Source of the DNA: a virus
Length of the DNA: 37,822 nt
Virus record (IMG/VR): IMGVR_UViG_3300031851_000065
Coordinates: 1 to 37,822 of that record
Reading direction: 5' to 3' (one strand)
The number at the start of each line of letters is the position of its first letter. Position 1 is the first letter of the stretch. Made by a program: the position numbers and the translations under genes. Of this stretch, positions 21,252 to 31,428 are shown one piece after another. Under the pieces are notes generated by a model. The model saw only the letters and a list, made by a program, of their open reading frames with translations. It was not told the DNA's origin and did no database searches.

Positions 21252-23779
21252 TGGCGTTGATCAACAACGATATACCAAACCTCATTGGCGGTGTCAGCCA
21301 GCAGCCTGACTCAATGCGCCTCATCAACCAGTGCGAAGCACAAGAGAACGCTATCTCTAGTCCTGTAGAAGGACTGATCAAGCGCCCCCCCACAGAACAT
21401 ATTAAAGAACTTATTTCATCCCCTTCATCAGATCTCTTCATTCACCATGTGAACAGAGACAGCAGTGAACAGTATTTCATTGTGTGTGATGGCGGAAATG
21501 ATGTGAACACCATCAAGGTGTTTGACATGGCAGGTGTTGAGAAGACCATTACCCACGACCCTGAAGGTTCAGCCCCTGAAACGGGGTATGCCTACATGAC
21601 CACCTCAACCCCCAGCACTTCCTTGAAAGCCGTGACTATTGCCGATGTCACCTTCTTCGTGAACACCGAGAAGACAACAGCAATGGACACTGCGCTGTCA
21701 ACCTATTCAAGGAACCTCACCGCCCAGCCCAATGAAGCTCTCATTGTGGTCAAGAGATCCCCCGGTGCATTCTCTAAGTGCGAACTGACACTGCGTATGG
21801 ACGAGGTTGACCTCGGACTTACTGATGGCACTGATGGTGACTTCGGATATGGAGCTGATGCAGCAACAGCACAGGATGCTATATTCACTGCTGATAGGAT
21901 CAGGCAGCTTTTCCATAATGGCTCCTTCCACACCAAAGACACCGATGGTGATGGAGATGTGGACAGCTCTGATACCGCCGTAACCACAACATCGGATGGA
22001 ACAGCATCCAACCTGAATGTGGTCTTCATCACAGCCAACAGGGCGTTCAACCTCACTGCATCTGATGGACAAGGCAACACCATCCTTCAGGTGATCAAGG
22101 ACGAGGTAGAGAACTTCGCTGATCTACCCTCAATCGCCCAGCACAACATGGTCATCAAAGTCATTGGCGACCCTGAAGCTGCCGTTGATGACTACTACGT
22201 CAAGTTCCAGACCGATGATGGACTGGATGGACTAGGTAAAGGTAGGTGGCTTGAGACCACAGCGGGTGGCATCAAGAACAGCTTTGACTTTACGACCCTT
22301 CCCCACATCCTTGTGCGTAATGCAGATGGATCATTCAAGTTCACGCAGGCTGATGGACAGTTTGATGCCAGCACCAGCTCACCGTTCGGAAACCTTAAGT
22401 TCAGTCCAAGATCCGTAGGCGATCTTGTGACAAACCCTCCCCCTACATTCATTGACAGTAAAATCAGTGGCATCGCGTTCTTCAAGAACAGGCTTGTATT
22501 CCTGTCTGGTGAGAATGTAATCCTGTCTGAGGTTGGCGAATACTTCAACTTCTTCAGGACAACCACAGCCCAGCTATTGGACTCGGCAGTCATCGACATT
22601 GCCGTTGGGGGCACGTCTGTGTCCAACCTAAAGCACGCTGTGCCCTTCTCTAACAGGCTCATCCTGTTCTCCGATACATCACAGTTCAGTCTCCAGAGTG
22701 ATAGCTTCCTGTCCCCTATGACAGCCTCAATCACCTCACAGACCGAGTTTGAAATCACGCCCCGGACCAAGCCTATTGTTTCAGGGTCAAACCTGTTCTT
22801 TGCCTTCCCCCGTGGGTCATTCAATGGTGTCAAGCAGTTCTACAAAGTCAACGAGATTGACATCCAGTTCGATGCTGTTGAGATCTCTGCTCAAGTTCCC
22901 AAGTACATTCAAGGCAATATCAAATCATTTGCAGCAACAACGCACGAGAACATGCTTGTGGCTGTCACCGACACTGATGACACCAGCATGTACTGCTTCA
23001 CCTACTACCAAGGAGGTGATCAGAGACTGGTCGCATCGTGGTCTAAGTTCACATTCGGTGGGAACATATACTCCTCATTCTTCATCGACACTGAGCTATA
23101 CGTCCTTATCAAGAGAGGTACAAAGCTCTGTCTTGAGAAGATTAAGATGGAAACTGGACTGGTGGATACTGGTGCTGACTATCTAACCACCCTTGACCGC
23201 CGGGTGTATAAGGCCACAGGTTCGTATTCAGCCGCCACAGACAAGACAACATGGACAGGGTTTGAGTACACCCCCTCGGCCAACTCACAGATCAGCACCA
23301 ACGTGGGTCTACAGCTACAGATCACAGACAGGGCAGCAGGTTCAATCAGCGCACGGGGGGACCACTCATCAACACCCGTTTATATTGGTGAGCCATATAC
23401 GATGCGCTATGAGCTTTCTAAGCCCATCATGAAGACCAATAACTTCCAATCTAATCAGACCATGATTCCTTCAACCAACCAGAACAGGACTCAGATTAGG
23501 TACATGACCATCCTGTTCTCTGACACGGCTGTGTTCAACGTCAGGGTCACACCTGAGTACCACCCAGAGAACAGCTATGTGTTCACTGGTCGGCAGCTAG
23601 GAGATGGATCAGCGAGCGTGGACAGTATTCCTTCAGTCGATGGGGACTTCCGAGTACCTATCTTTGCTCAAACTGATAGAGTAAAGATTGAACTGATCAA
23701 CGATACGCCCCTACCAAGCAACTTCCAAGCAGTGCAATTTGAAGTTGAACAGACCTCAAGAAGAATGCGACTTCGGTGA
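21251..23779 (+). CDS. Tail tubular protein B / nozzle (T7 gp12-like)
   Basis: This 842-residue protein begins ALINNDIPNLIGGVSQQPDSMRL, the conserved start of gp12 nozzle proteins. It forms the tail tube tip and contacts the fibres. The ATG at 21251 overlaps the preceding TGA; the TTG at 21248 is not needed. Residues around 230-245 contain DTDGDGDVDSSDTAV, an EF-hand- or dockerin-like calcium loop inside the protein. Confidence 0.92.
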   Translation: MALINNDIPNLIGGVSQQPDSMRLINQCEAQENAISSPVEGLIKRPPTEHIKELISSPSSDLFIHHVNRDSSEQYFIVCDGGNDVNTIKVFDMAGVEKTITHDPEGSAPETGYAYMTTSTPSTSLKAVTIADVTFFVNTEKTTAMDTALSTYSRNLTAQPNEALIVVKRSPGAFSKCELTLRMDEVDLGLTDGTDGDFGYGADAATAQDAIFTADRIRQLFHNGSFHTKDTDGDGDVDSSDTAVTTTSDGTASNLNVVFITANRAFNLTASDGQGNTILQVIKDEVENFADLPSIAQHNMVIKVIGDPEAAVDDYYVKFQTDDGLDGLGKGRWLETTAGGIKNSFDFTTLPHILVRNADGSFKFTQADGQFDASTSSPFGNLKFSPRSVGDLVTNPPPTFIDSKISGIAFFKNRLVFLSGENVILSEVGEYFNFFRTTTAQLLDSAVIDIAVGGTSVSNLKHAVPFSNRLILFSDTSQFSLQSDSFLSPMTASITSQTEFEITPRTKPIVSGSNLFFAFPRGSFNGVKQFYKVNEIDIQFDAVEISAQVPKYIQGNIKSFAATTHENMLVAVTDTDDTSMYCFTYYQGGDQRLVASWSKFTFGGNIYSSFFIDTELYVLIKRGTKLCLEKIKMETGLVDTGADYLTTLDRRVYKATGSYSAATDKTTWTGFEYTPSANSQISTNVGLQLQITDRAAGSISARGDHSSTPVYIGEPYTMRYELSKPIMKTNNFQSNQTMIPSTNQNRTQIRYMTILFSDTAVFNVRVTPEYHPENSYVFTGRQLGDGSASVDSIPSVDGDFRVPIFAQTDRVKIELINDTPLPSNFQAVQFEVEQTSRRMRLR

Positions 23780-24228
23780 ATAAATCAACTTGCTGGGTAC
23801 GCCACTCAATACTTTCAGATATCACCCGACTTCACCCCCTTCTCCGTCAGGAGGATAGGGAGGAAGTCAGAGCTATCGGCATACGTCCACGTACAGCCCT
23901 GATGCAGGGGTATTTGAATGGACCCTGCTTCACTGGCATGTATGAGGACAGCCTACTCTGCATGTACGGAGTAGTTCCTGAAGGAGATAAAGGACGCATC
24001 TGGATGCTGTCATCAACGTTGGCAGACAATTACCCCATATCTATATGCCGCATAAGTAGGCGGGAAGTAGACAAACTAAGACTCAATTACAGTGTGTTGT
24101 TCAACGTAGTTGATGAGCGGAATGAACTTACGATCAAGTGGCTTACTTGGCTTGGGTTTAGTTTCGGAGCAACACATATAATTGGCAAACATAAACAACC
24201 GTTTAAGGAGTTTTCACTATGGCAATAG
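23776..24228 (+). CDS. Internal virion protein A (T7 gp13 position), acetyltransferase-like
   Basis: This 150-residue protein is placed and sized like T7 gp13. The chain reads as a GNAT-like fold: a helical N-terminus (ITRLHPLLRQEDREEVRAIG), central strands (CFTGMYEDSLLCMYGVV, GRIWMLSS) and a C-terminus ending in WLTWLGFSFG. In T7, gp13 is needed for virion assembly. The start is GTG 23776, overlapping the gp12 stop. Enzyme activity is not shown. Confidence 0.8.
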   Translation: MNKSTCWVRHSILSDITRLHPLLRQEDREEVRAIGIRPRTALMQGYLNGPCFTGMYEDSLLCMYGVVPEGDKGRIWMLSSTLADNYPISICRISRREVDKLRLNYSVLFNVVDERNELTIKWLTWLGFSFGATHIIGKHKQPFKEFSLWQ

Positions 24229-24896
24229 GTCTTCTACTGGGACTGGGATTGGCAGCAGCCCAATACGGTGCATCCCGAAGCAACGCCTCAAGGCAGAATG
24301 CGTATGCCCGTGAACTCCAGATCCAACGCAATGAGCAGTACAGAAGGAATGTCCAATACCAGAAGGACTTGATGGCCTTTTATACCAGTCGGTATGAGCA
24401 GACCGCCGTCAACGCTAAAAGCGATGCAGACCAGCAGTTTGCCACTGTGTTTGATGCCATCGGGCAGAGACGTAAACAAGCGTTTGGAACAATCGACCAA
24501 TACGCCAAGCAGTCAGCAGCGGCATCATCCCGTTTCAGGGTAAGTGATACTGAGACTACTGGTCAGTCCAAGCAGCTCGCCCTTCAGGAGTATGCTGCTG
24601 TAGAGGCCCGAGCTTCTGCAATCATCCACGACAACCTTGAGGGTGCCATGAGACAGTCACAGCGTCAACTGAACGCTATCAAGGCGACCACTCAGAACCG
24701 AATCAACCAAGCTATGCCCACACCCATGCAGCCTATCTACCCCGGTGATCAGGTTCAGGGCGTGTACCAGCCGGGTGGAATGGACTTGGCCCTTGGACTG
24801 GGCAATGCGTTCGCGTCCTCCTACGCAACATCAGCCGCAGGTCTACCGGATAACGTGCCTGCAACCTTTTCTAACGTCATGGAAGGTATGGCCTAA
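24219..24896 (+). CDS. Internal virion protein B (T7 gp14-like)
   Basis: This 225-residue protein has a small hydrophobic N-terminus (AIGLLLGLGLAAAQYGAS) and then a long Gln/Arg/Ala-rich helical region (ARELQIQRNEQYRRNVQYQKD), as in gp14, which is ejected to form the outer-membrane channel. It overlaps the preceding gene by ten bases behind AAGGAG and the next gene by one base. Confidence 0.85.
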   Translation: MAIGLLLGLGLAAAQYGASRSNASRQNAYARELQIQRNEQYRRNVQYQKDLMAFYTSRYEQTAVNAKSDADQQFATVFDAIGQRRKQAFGTIDQYAKQSAAASSRFRVSDTETTGQSKQLALQEYAAVEARASAIIHDNLEGAMRQSQRQLNAIKATTQNRINQAMPTPMQPIYPGDQVQGVYQPGGMDLALGLGNAFASSYATSAAGLPDNVPATFSNVMEGMA

Positions 24897-27589
24897 TGAC
24901 ACAACTACCCAATTATCAAGTAACAGCTAACCCCATTTCAAACTTTGAAACCTTTGGCGAGGCAGCACCCAGCGCACCAGCCACGGTTGAGGGAATGCTG
25001 GCTCCTCCCATTGACACATACACTCCGACCATGCGCCTCCTCGGGCAGCTCTCCAACACCCTCACCAGCTTCTTCAATGAAGAGAAAGTAAAGGAGAATG
25101 AGCTGGCCTTTCAGTCCTCTGAAGCATCAGCTATGGAGAAACGTCCAGAGATACTTGCACTGGCTGCTGCCCGTGATGGGAACATGCTCAAGTATGCGGA
25201 TCTTGTAGATAAAGGATTGATCACACAGGATGAAAACCCTTGGGCTGCTGCTGGAGCTAAACGCGCCCTTGCCAAGATGAATGCTCAACTCATCAGGGAC
25301 AACCGCAACCAGAACCTGACCAGTGATTTCCGAAACAATGCAGACAATATCAGCTCCGCAGCGGACCCCACCATTGCTGTTGCTACCTACATGTCTTCTC
25401 GCACAAACCCCTTGGGACTGAGCGAAGACATCCTTCAAGATCATTATTACATGATCAACTTTGAGCAAGAATTTTCAAGGGTGAGACAACAGACAACCGA
25501 TGATGTCATCAAACTCAGGAACAGTAAAGAAAGACAGGACATTATCAACTCCATCGGAGCAGAAGTAAATGCTGTGATGGATGATGCGAGTTCTGCCCGT
25601 CAGGTTACAGAAGAAATGTTTGGACCTATGAGTCCTAAATTCTTCAAGGAACGTCTTGATGCCATATCTGATGATGAAGACTTCATCAGCCGTCTAGGTG
25701 AAGATGGGGTGAGATCCGCAGTAAACATGTTCCTCATTGAACGCGCCGCATTAGGAGATGTGAGTTCTATCTTGACACTTGATAATCGGGATATCAAAGA
25801 TGCTGATCTCCGATTGAAAGCGGATAAAGTGATTGCTGATTATGATCAAGCAGAAGAAGCATCGGCTGAGAAACGAGCAGTTGAAATATCAACCAACCTT
25901 GCTGGAGCAAGAGTTGCCGATATTGTCTTGGATGATGAAGACGAAACTGTTACCACACGAATTTCTGCACTGCTTGCCGATAAGGGACTGAGAGCGGCCC
26001 TCGGCAGCAATGGTCTTCGAGACTATGTGGGTGAATATGCGATCCAGCTAGGGTTGCAAGGCAACACCGAATACATGGCTATCTTGAATGCTCCACTCAG
26101 TAACGGAACAACACTGCTTGATAGCCCAAAAGTGAAGGCCCTGTATGGCTTGAAGAAGAATGACATTGATCGTGCAACGGCAGAGAAGTTCAACGTGAAC
26201 ACTAAGGCTGCGAATGCAGAGATTTCAAAAGTTGTTGATGCCGCGCTTTTGGAGGCTTTTAGTCACAACCCCCTAGCAACGGATGAGCAGATATTCAACG
26301 ATGCTAAGGCTGGCGCGGAACAGGCTGACGGTAGGCTCATATTCGACTACAACCCAGCAAGACAAGAACTTAAAATCCTCCAGTATTACTCAGACGGTGA
26401 ACCTTATTTCAAGACCATCACCACCGATTCAATCAGAAGGACGGCGTTGAAGAACCGATTTGAAGGGCGCAAGAATGAGATAAGAAAGCAGCAATATAAG
26501 ATTGATCCAGAAAACACTGCGGGTGTTCAGATGGAATCAATAGAGGTTGCTGCTGCCGTTGAAAGCATGAAAAGAGACAATGGCTACATTGATGAAGATC
26601 TCAGGAACCGTGTGAAGCGCGGGTTTGATCTTGCAACGGGTGGTGAGACCATTGAGGAAGAAGATCTTCCTGCCATCCAAAGCACGTTGTCACTTTACAG
26701 GGCAATGAAAAACAGCGGCAACACTTCGCTGATGTCTGGGTACTTCAGTGGTAAAGGTGAGAATGAATTCTTCTACTTCTTGGATATCCTTGAAAAAGGA
26801 AATCAAGGCTCTGGAATGGGTGACCTGCCGCTTGGTTCAGGAAGTCTTCAAGGTGCATTGTCAAAACTCAACACGGTTGGCAACATCGAAACTGGCATAT
26901 TGGATAGTCAAGCATTCAGAGAGTATGAAGCAGAGCTAGAGACACAGATTAGAGAAGCAGGCTACGACTCTCTTACTGGGAATCTACTATTGCAAATGGG
27001 AAGAGTCCGTTACAAGCTCGGCGGTGCAGGTGATCCCTCTGAGGCCGCAAGCGATATTATGAATAACTTTGTGGAATCAGGACAGCACTTCACCTACATC
27101 ACAACAAATACCAAGTTCAACCCTGATGAGGCACCTGCTCTGTTCGATGGAGTGATTGAAGATCTCCGCATCAGCGTTGGGACACGGCGTGAGGAGCTTC
27201 TAAAATCACCCTTGTCCGCTACTGTCAATGAGTTTGTAATTCAGCAGTCAGGTGCTTCAGACAACACTGACGATAAATATATTGAATTCTTGGATAGAGT
27301 TAAGTTCATTGGTAAACATGATGGAACATTTATCATTACATCTGGACCTAGCCACTCCTCTCTTGAGAGTTTCAACATTGATCAGTTTAGAGAAGATCAG
27401 CTCAACAGAGCTAGTTTGGTTAGACCTGTAACAGGCAGTTCACTCATTAATTTCAAACTTCCTGTAAGCCCTGAAACAAAACTTCCTAGAGATCCTGTGA
27501 CACTAGAAGAAAAACTCAAATCTGAAATGAGTGAACGCATGTCACGAAGTCTTAATCTTGGACCTGATGGTCAGTATGAGGGACCATAA
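24896..27589 (+). CDS. Internal virion protein C (T7 gp15-like)
   Basis: This 897-residue, mostly helical protein has the position and rough size of gp15 (747 in T7), part of the ejected core that spans the periplasm. It begins MTQLPNYQV, nearly the same N-terminus as the next protein. Long stretches rich in Ala, Asp and Glu indicate helical bundles. No enzymatic motif is visible. Confidence 0.85.
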   Translation: MTQLPNYQVTANPISNFETFGEAAPSAPATVEGMLAPPIDTYTPTMRLLGQLSNTLTSFFNEEKVKENELAFQSSEASAMEKRPEILALAAARDGNMLKYADLVDKGLITQDENPWAAAGAKRALAKMNAQLIRDNRNQNLTSDFRNNADNISSAADPTIAVATYMSSRTNPLGLSEDILQDHYYMINFEQEFSRVRQQTTDDVIKLRNSKERQDIINSIGAEVNAVMDDASSARQVTEEMFGPMSPKFFKERLDAISDDEDFISRLGEDGVRSAVNMFLIERAALGDVSSILTLDNRDIKDADLRLKADKVIADYDQAEEASAEKRAVEISTNLAGARVADIVLDDEDETVTTRISALLADKGLRAALGSNGLRDYVGEYAIQLGLQGNTEYMAILNAPLSNGTTLLDSPKVKALYGLKKNDIDRATAEKFNVNTKAANAEISKVVDAALLEAFSHNPLATDEQIFNDAKAGAEQADGRLIFDYNPARQELKILQYYSDGEPYFKTITTDSIRRTALKNRFEGRKNEIRKQQYKIDPENTAGVQMESIEVAAAVESMKRDNGYIDEDLRNRVKRGFDLATGGETIEEEDLPAIQSTLSLYRAMKNSGNTSLMSGYFSGKGENEFFYFLDILEKGNQGSGMGDLPLGSGSLQGALSKLNTVGNIETGILDSQAFREYEAELETQIREAGYDSLTGNLLLQMGRVRYKLGGAGDPSEAASDIMNNFVESGQHFTYITTNTKFNPDEAPALFDGVIEDLRISVGTRREELLKSPLSATVNEFVIQQSGASDNTDDKYIEFLDRVKFIGKHDGTFIITSGPSHSSLESFNIDQFREDQLNRASLVRPVTGSSLINFKLPVSPETKLPRDPVTLEEKLKSEMSERMSRSLNLGPDGQYEGP

Positions 27590-27591
27590 AC

Positions 27592-30500
27592 ATGACACAA
27601 CTTCCTAGCTACCTCAATGAGTACATTGGTCCTACCCCTACTCCTAAGATGATCGCAGATGCGACTCCTGAGAAGAAAGATGAAGGCACTCCATCCTTCC
27701 TAGATGTCTTCTTTAATTCAACAGTCACCGGACCAATTATTGACTGGATGCACAGGCCCAGTGAAGTAGATCCAGATTTCAAGATTACCCCTGATCTCCT
27801 GAAACTGCATGCAAGAGACATTCCTGCAAACTTCATTGATGACATCGCTAACTCAGACAGCTTGGAAGAGTTCCTGTATCGCACCACAACGATCAAAGAC
27901 AAGATGAAGACCCAGCGTCAGCTTTCAGAAATGGGAGCAACAGGCATGGCATACCAGTTTGGTGTTTCACTGCTTGACCCGGTGTTCTTGACTGCTGCTC
28001 CTCTGGCAAGCCTTTCTATTGGGACTAAGGCAGTGGGTGCAGGTGTTGTTGCAACAAGAACAGTCAGAGCGCAGGCAGCTATGAGAGGATTTGGAATATC
28101 TGCTGCTGTGGATGTTCCTATTGAAGGACTTAGATGGGCAGTGGACCCCTTCACTGATGGCGAAGACTTTGTGATCAACACGTTGGCTTCGGTGGCCCTT
28201 GGCACCACATTATCCACTGCTTTCCCGAGGCTTGCTGGTTTCCAGAAAGGATGGAAAGATCAGGTCAAGCTCGAAAAACTCAGGATCGCTGCCGACATTG
28301 AGAAGGCAAACGTAGATGAGCTTATTGCAAGGATTGGTCCTGATGGTGCTGAACAGATTATTGCCACTGCTAAAAGAAGAGGAATTGATGTAGAAGGAAA
28401 AGAAACTGGGCAGATCTTCAGAGAACTTATTGCTGCGGAAGAGCGGACTGGACCGGGAACCGTTGGTCCTTTCCTTTCAGAAGAAGGCACGGAGAGATAT
28501 GTAAACGGTCTTTCTAAGAAAGAGTTGTTTGCTGAAGCTAAGGCGCGTGGAATTGAAACCACTAGGAGATCAGCCGATGGCCCCGATGATCAAGCCCTGA
28601 ATGCTATTGAAGAGCGCATCAGTAAAACAGACGCAACAACCTACAAGCAGATGGTGGATCTCAGGAAGTCAGCGGATGAGCTAGGTATTAAAACGCTGGA
28701 TGACTCAGGTAAACCAAAAAGCAACGAAGTTATGCGGACTGAAATCCGTGAGCGCGTTGGAGAACTAAGGAAAAAAGGCAGCAGGAAAGTACCTAGAACT
28801 GCCAAGGAACTTAGAGAAGAAATCATTAGCTCTAGACGTAAGGACTTTGAGCTGGACAGTCAGTCAGCAACGGCAATCGTTAAGGCCATTGATGACAGCG
28901 ATGAGTCCATCAAGAATGCCTTGAATGTCCTGAACTTCTCTGTTGAGGACTACGCAAAGGAACTTGCCAAGCGGATTCCTGAAGAAAGCATTTTCTCACG
29001 TACTCTGAACTTCCTACCCGGAGCGAAGCCTCTGGCAATCATGGCAAAGAGATCCCAGAATGAGAGGGTCCGCAGCTTCTTCAGTCTCCTTGTTGAAGAC
29101 CCCACCGGCAGTCCACGCATTGATGTTGAAACCATTGTGTATGCCAACCGTCAGGTAGCTATGGGAAACTTCCAGAAAGCTAGACTGGCTATTCGTAGAT
29201 CAAACGGACAAAAAGCACTTGAAGAGTTTGACGCAAATGTTGCTGAGGCCATCAGGACAGGGAAAAATCTAGATGGTCTTGAAGGCAAAGCTGTTTCAGA
29301 GATAAGAAAGTTCTTCAATGGCCTTGCTGAGTATGCGGAAGAAGCTGGCATTGCTGGATTTAGAGAGTTTGTCAACAACAACTATGTCCCGAGAAGGGCG
29401 CTTGGTTCGGCAGTCAGTGCAGCTATTGATAAGTTTGGTGAGGTAGAGGTAAGAAACCTTCTTACTAAAGCACTGACATCAAACAACCCTGACATGAGTT
29501 CAGCAAAGGTCAAAGCCATTGTTAATGGGTGGTTCAAGTACGCTGAAGACCCCACTGGTTACGTAAATGCACGGATCAGTCCCAAATCTGAAGCGCACTC
29601 TGCCGCAAAGATCTCTTCTATGCGTAGCGTCCTTGAAAAAGAGGGCATTGATCCTGAGGCAATTGAGGAAATACTAGAGTACTTCATTCCTAAATCTAGA
29701 GACCCTCACCTTGGCATGACTAACAAAAGAATCAACTTCAACGAAGCTGCTTTCATTGAGGTTGAGGGCAAAGGCATACTCAAATTCTCAGATCTTCTTG
29801 AGAACGACATGACTCTGCTGATGGAACAGTATGCAACGCGGCTGCTGGGGTCTGCGGAGCTGACTAAACTTGCAAAGGCTTTGAATATCCCCATCAGTGG
29901 CACCGAAGCAACCGTTCCTACCCGTGGTGACATGATCAGGTGGCTGCAAGGTGGCGAGGGCGGCCTAGATGAGAACATGCAGACTGGTTTTGAAGTTGCT
30001 TACAACGCAATCATGGGCATGTCTCAGGGTAACTTGAATGATAAGTCACGAAGGGCGCTCAGATTCCTTCAAGATCTAGCCTTCATCCAGTCAATGGGCA
30101 ATGTAGGTGTGGCTCAGTTGCCTGAATTAGCTAACTCAACCGTCTCAAATGGCCTCAGGGCCACGCTTCAGTCAGTTCCAAGGCTGAGAAAACTACTCAG
30201 ACAGGCACATAACGGTGAGCTTTCAGACGAAGTCCTTGCTGAACTAGATGCATTTGTCCGCCCCGGTGACATGCTGGATGAGGGTTTCACACGTACTTAC
30301 AGAATACATGACGATGTAGGCATTGATGAAAACGGAGTTGCAGGAACATCAATGGCGATGACGGGAATGCGGACAGTTGCTTCTGGTGCCCCAGTTACTT
30401 TCGGGGGCAGAGGCATCACACTGAACCCACTTGGTATTGGTCCTGCTGATGAACTGCTTAGGAATGGTCACGTTGCTGCCACTCTACAGAACTGGGTCAA

Positions 30501-31419
30501 CTTGGCTTACAAGGTCAAGGATGGCAAGAAGGTAACCAACAGCTTCTGGTCGAAATCTAAAAAGAGATTTGAGTATCTTGGTTTCAGTGAAGAAGAAACC
30601 GACGAGATATTGAAAGCCTTGGCAGACCCAAGTGTCACAGTTGTAGAACAGGGACTTCTTGGCAAGAACATTGTCAAACTAAACCTTTCGGCAATGGACG
30701 ACAGACTTAGAAACAAACTGGTGTTTGCTCTTCGACGAGATGTTGACCGAGTTATTCAGAGGAACAAGGTTGGTAACCTCAGCCCTTGGATGAACTCCCC
30801 GATGGCAAATGTATTCCTACAGTTCAGGAAGTTCGCCATCAACGCCACCAACAAGCAGCTCGTGTACAACCTAGACATGATGGATGGTAAGGCACTCGCA
30901 ACATTCGTATCTACGATTGGTCTTGGAACCATTGGGTACATGATCACTACAGAAATTGGTGCCCGGAAATACAGGGGCAAAGAACTCAGAGAGTACAGAG
31001 ACAACGCCTATGGAACTAAAGAGTATCTTGGAATCAAAATACCCAACCCCCTAATTGCAGGTGTCATTCGATCAGGACCATCTGGTGCCCTACCAATGGT
31101 TCTCAGTCCCCTCACTAAAATGATTGACCCAGAGGAACAAGATCTGTTTAACACATATAGAACAAGTGGATATGGGGTAGGTTTCCTTAACTTAGAAAAC
31201 ACGCCCGTTGGTTCTCTCCTTACAGGAGGAGGAAAGTCACTCATGGAACTTGGTGCCGCAGGTTTGGAAGCTGTTTCAGGAGGAAGAGTAGGCAACAAAC
31301 TAACTGACAGAGAACTGGCATCCATACTACGTAACGTGCCAATGAGAAACACACTTTTGATGAACAAGGCTCTATTAGAGTTGCAAGAAGCCTTAGATCT
31401 ACCCGATAAACAACGATAA
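27592..31419 (+). CDS. Internal virion protein D (T7 gp16-like)
   Basis: At 1275 residues this is the largest protein in the window and corresponds to gp16 (1318 residues in T7), the ejection protein of the inner membrane. Glycine- and alanine-rich hydrophobic stretches lie near residues 120-165 (LLDPVFLTAAPLASLSIG) and 1095-1120 (ALATFVSTIGLGTIGYMIT). The N-terminal transglycosylase motif of T7 gp16 is not visible; it starts MTQLPSYLNEY instead. Four repeats of a KR-rule style segment (LFAEAKARGIETTRRS, SADELGIKTLDDSGKPKSN) in residues 220-400 resemble SAP-like helical motifs. Confidence 0.87.
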   Translation: MTQLPSYLNEYIGPTPTPKMIADATPEKKDEGTPSFLDVFFNSTVTGPIIDWMHRPSEVDPDFKITPDLLKLHARDIPANFIDDIANSDSLEEFLYRTTTIKDKMKTQRQLSEMGATGMAYQFGVSLLDPVFLTAAPLASLSIGTKAVGAGVVATRTVRAQAAMRGFGISAAVDVPIEGLRWAVDPFTDGEDFVINTLASVALGTTLSTAFPRLAGFQKGWKDQVKLEKLRIAADIEKANVDELIARIGPDGAEQIIATAKRRGIDVEGKETGQIFRELIAAEERTGPGTVGPFLSEEGTERYVNGLSKKELFAEAKARGIETTRRSADGPDDQALNAIEERISKTDATTYKQMVDLRKSADELGIKTLDDSGKPKSNEVMRTEIRERVGELRKKGSRKVPRTAKELREEIISSRRKDFELDSQSATAIVKAIDDSDESIKNALNVLNFSVEDYAKELAKRIPEESIFSRTLNFLPGAKPLAIMAKRSQNERVRSFFSLLVEDPTGSPRIDVETIVYANRQVAMGNFQKARLAIRRSNGQKALEEFDANVAEAIRTGKNLDGLEGKAVSEIRKFFNGLAEYAEEAGIAGFREFVNNNYVPRRALGSAVSAAIDKFGEVEVRNLLTKALTSNNPDMSSAKVKAIVNGWFKYAEDPTGYVNARISPKSEAHSAAKISSMRSVLEKEGIDPEAIEEILEYFIPKSRDPHLGMTNKRINFNEAAFIEVEGKGILKFSDLLENDMTLLMEQYATRLLGSAELTKLAKALNIPISGTEATVPTRGDMIRWLQGGEGGLDENMQTGFEVAYNAIMGMSQGNLNDKSRRALRFLQDLAFIQSMGNVGVAQLPELANSTVSNGLRATLQSVPRLRKLLRQAHNGELSDEVLAELDAFVRPGDMLDEGFTRTYRIHDDVGIDENGVAGTSMAMTGMRTVASGAPVTFGGRGITLNPLGIGPADELLRNGHVAATLQNWVNLAYKVKDGKKVTNSFWSKSKKRFEYLGFSEEETDEILKALADPSVTVVEQGLLGKNIVKLNLSAMDDRLRNKLVFALRRDVDRVIQRNKVGNLSPWMNSPMANVFLQFRKFAINATNKQLVYNLDMMDGKALATFVSTIGLGTIGYMITTEIGARKYRGKELREYRDNAYGTKEYLGIKIPNPLIAGVIRSGPSGALPMVLSPLTKMIDPEEQDLFNTYRTSGYGVGFLNLENTPVGSLLTGGGKSLMELGAAGLEAVSGGRVGNKLTDRELASILRNVPMRNTLLMNKALLELQEALDLPDKQR

Positions 31420-31428
31420 GGAGCCACC

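Noticed and set aside
22195-22833. Minus-strand frame of 212 codons opposite the nozzle gene
   Set aside because: It is an antisense shadow of a recognised structural gene with no binding site.
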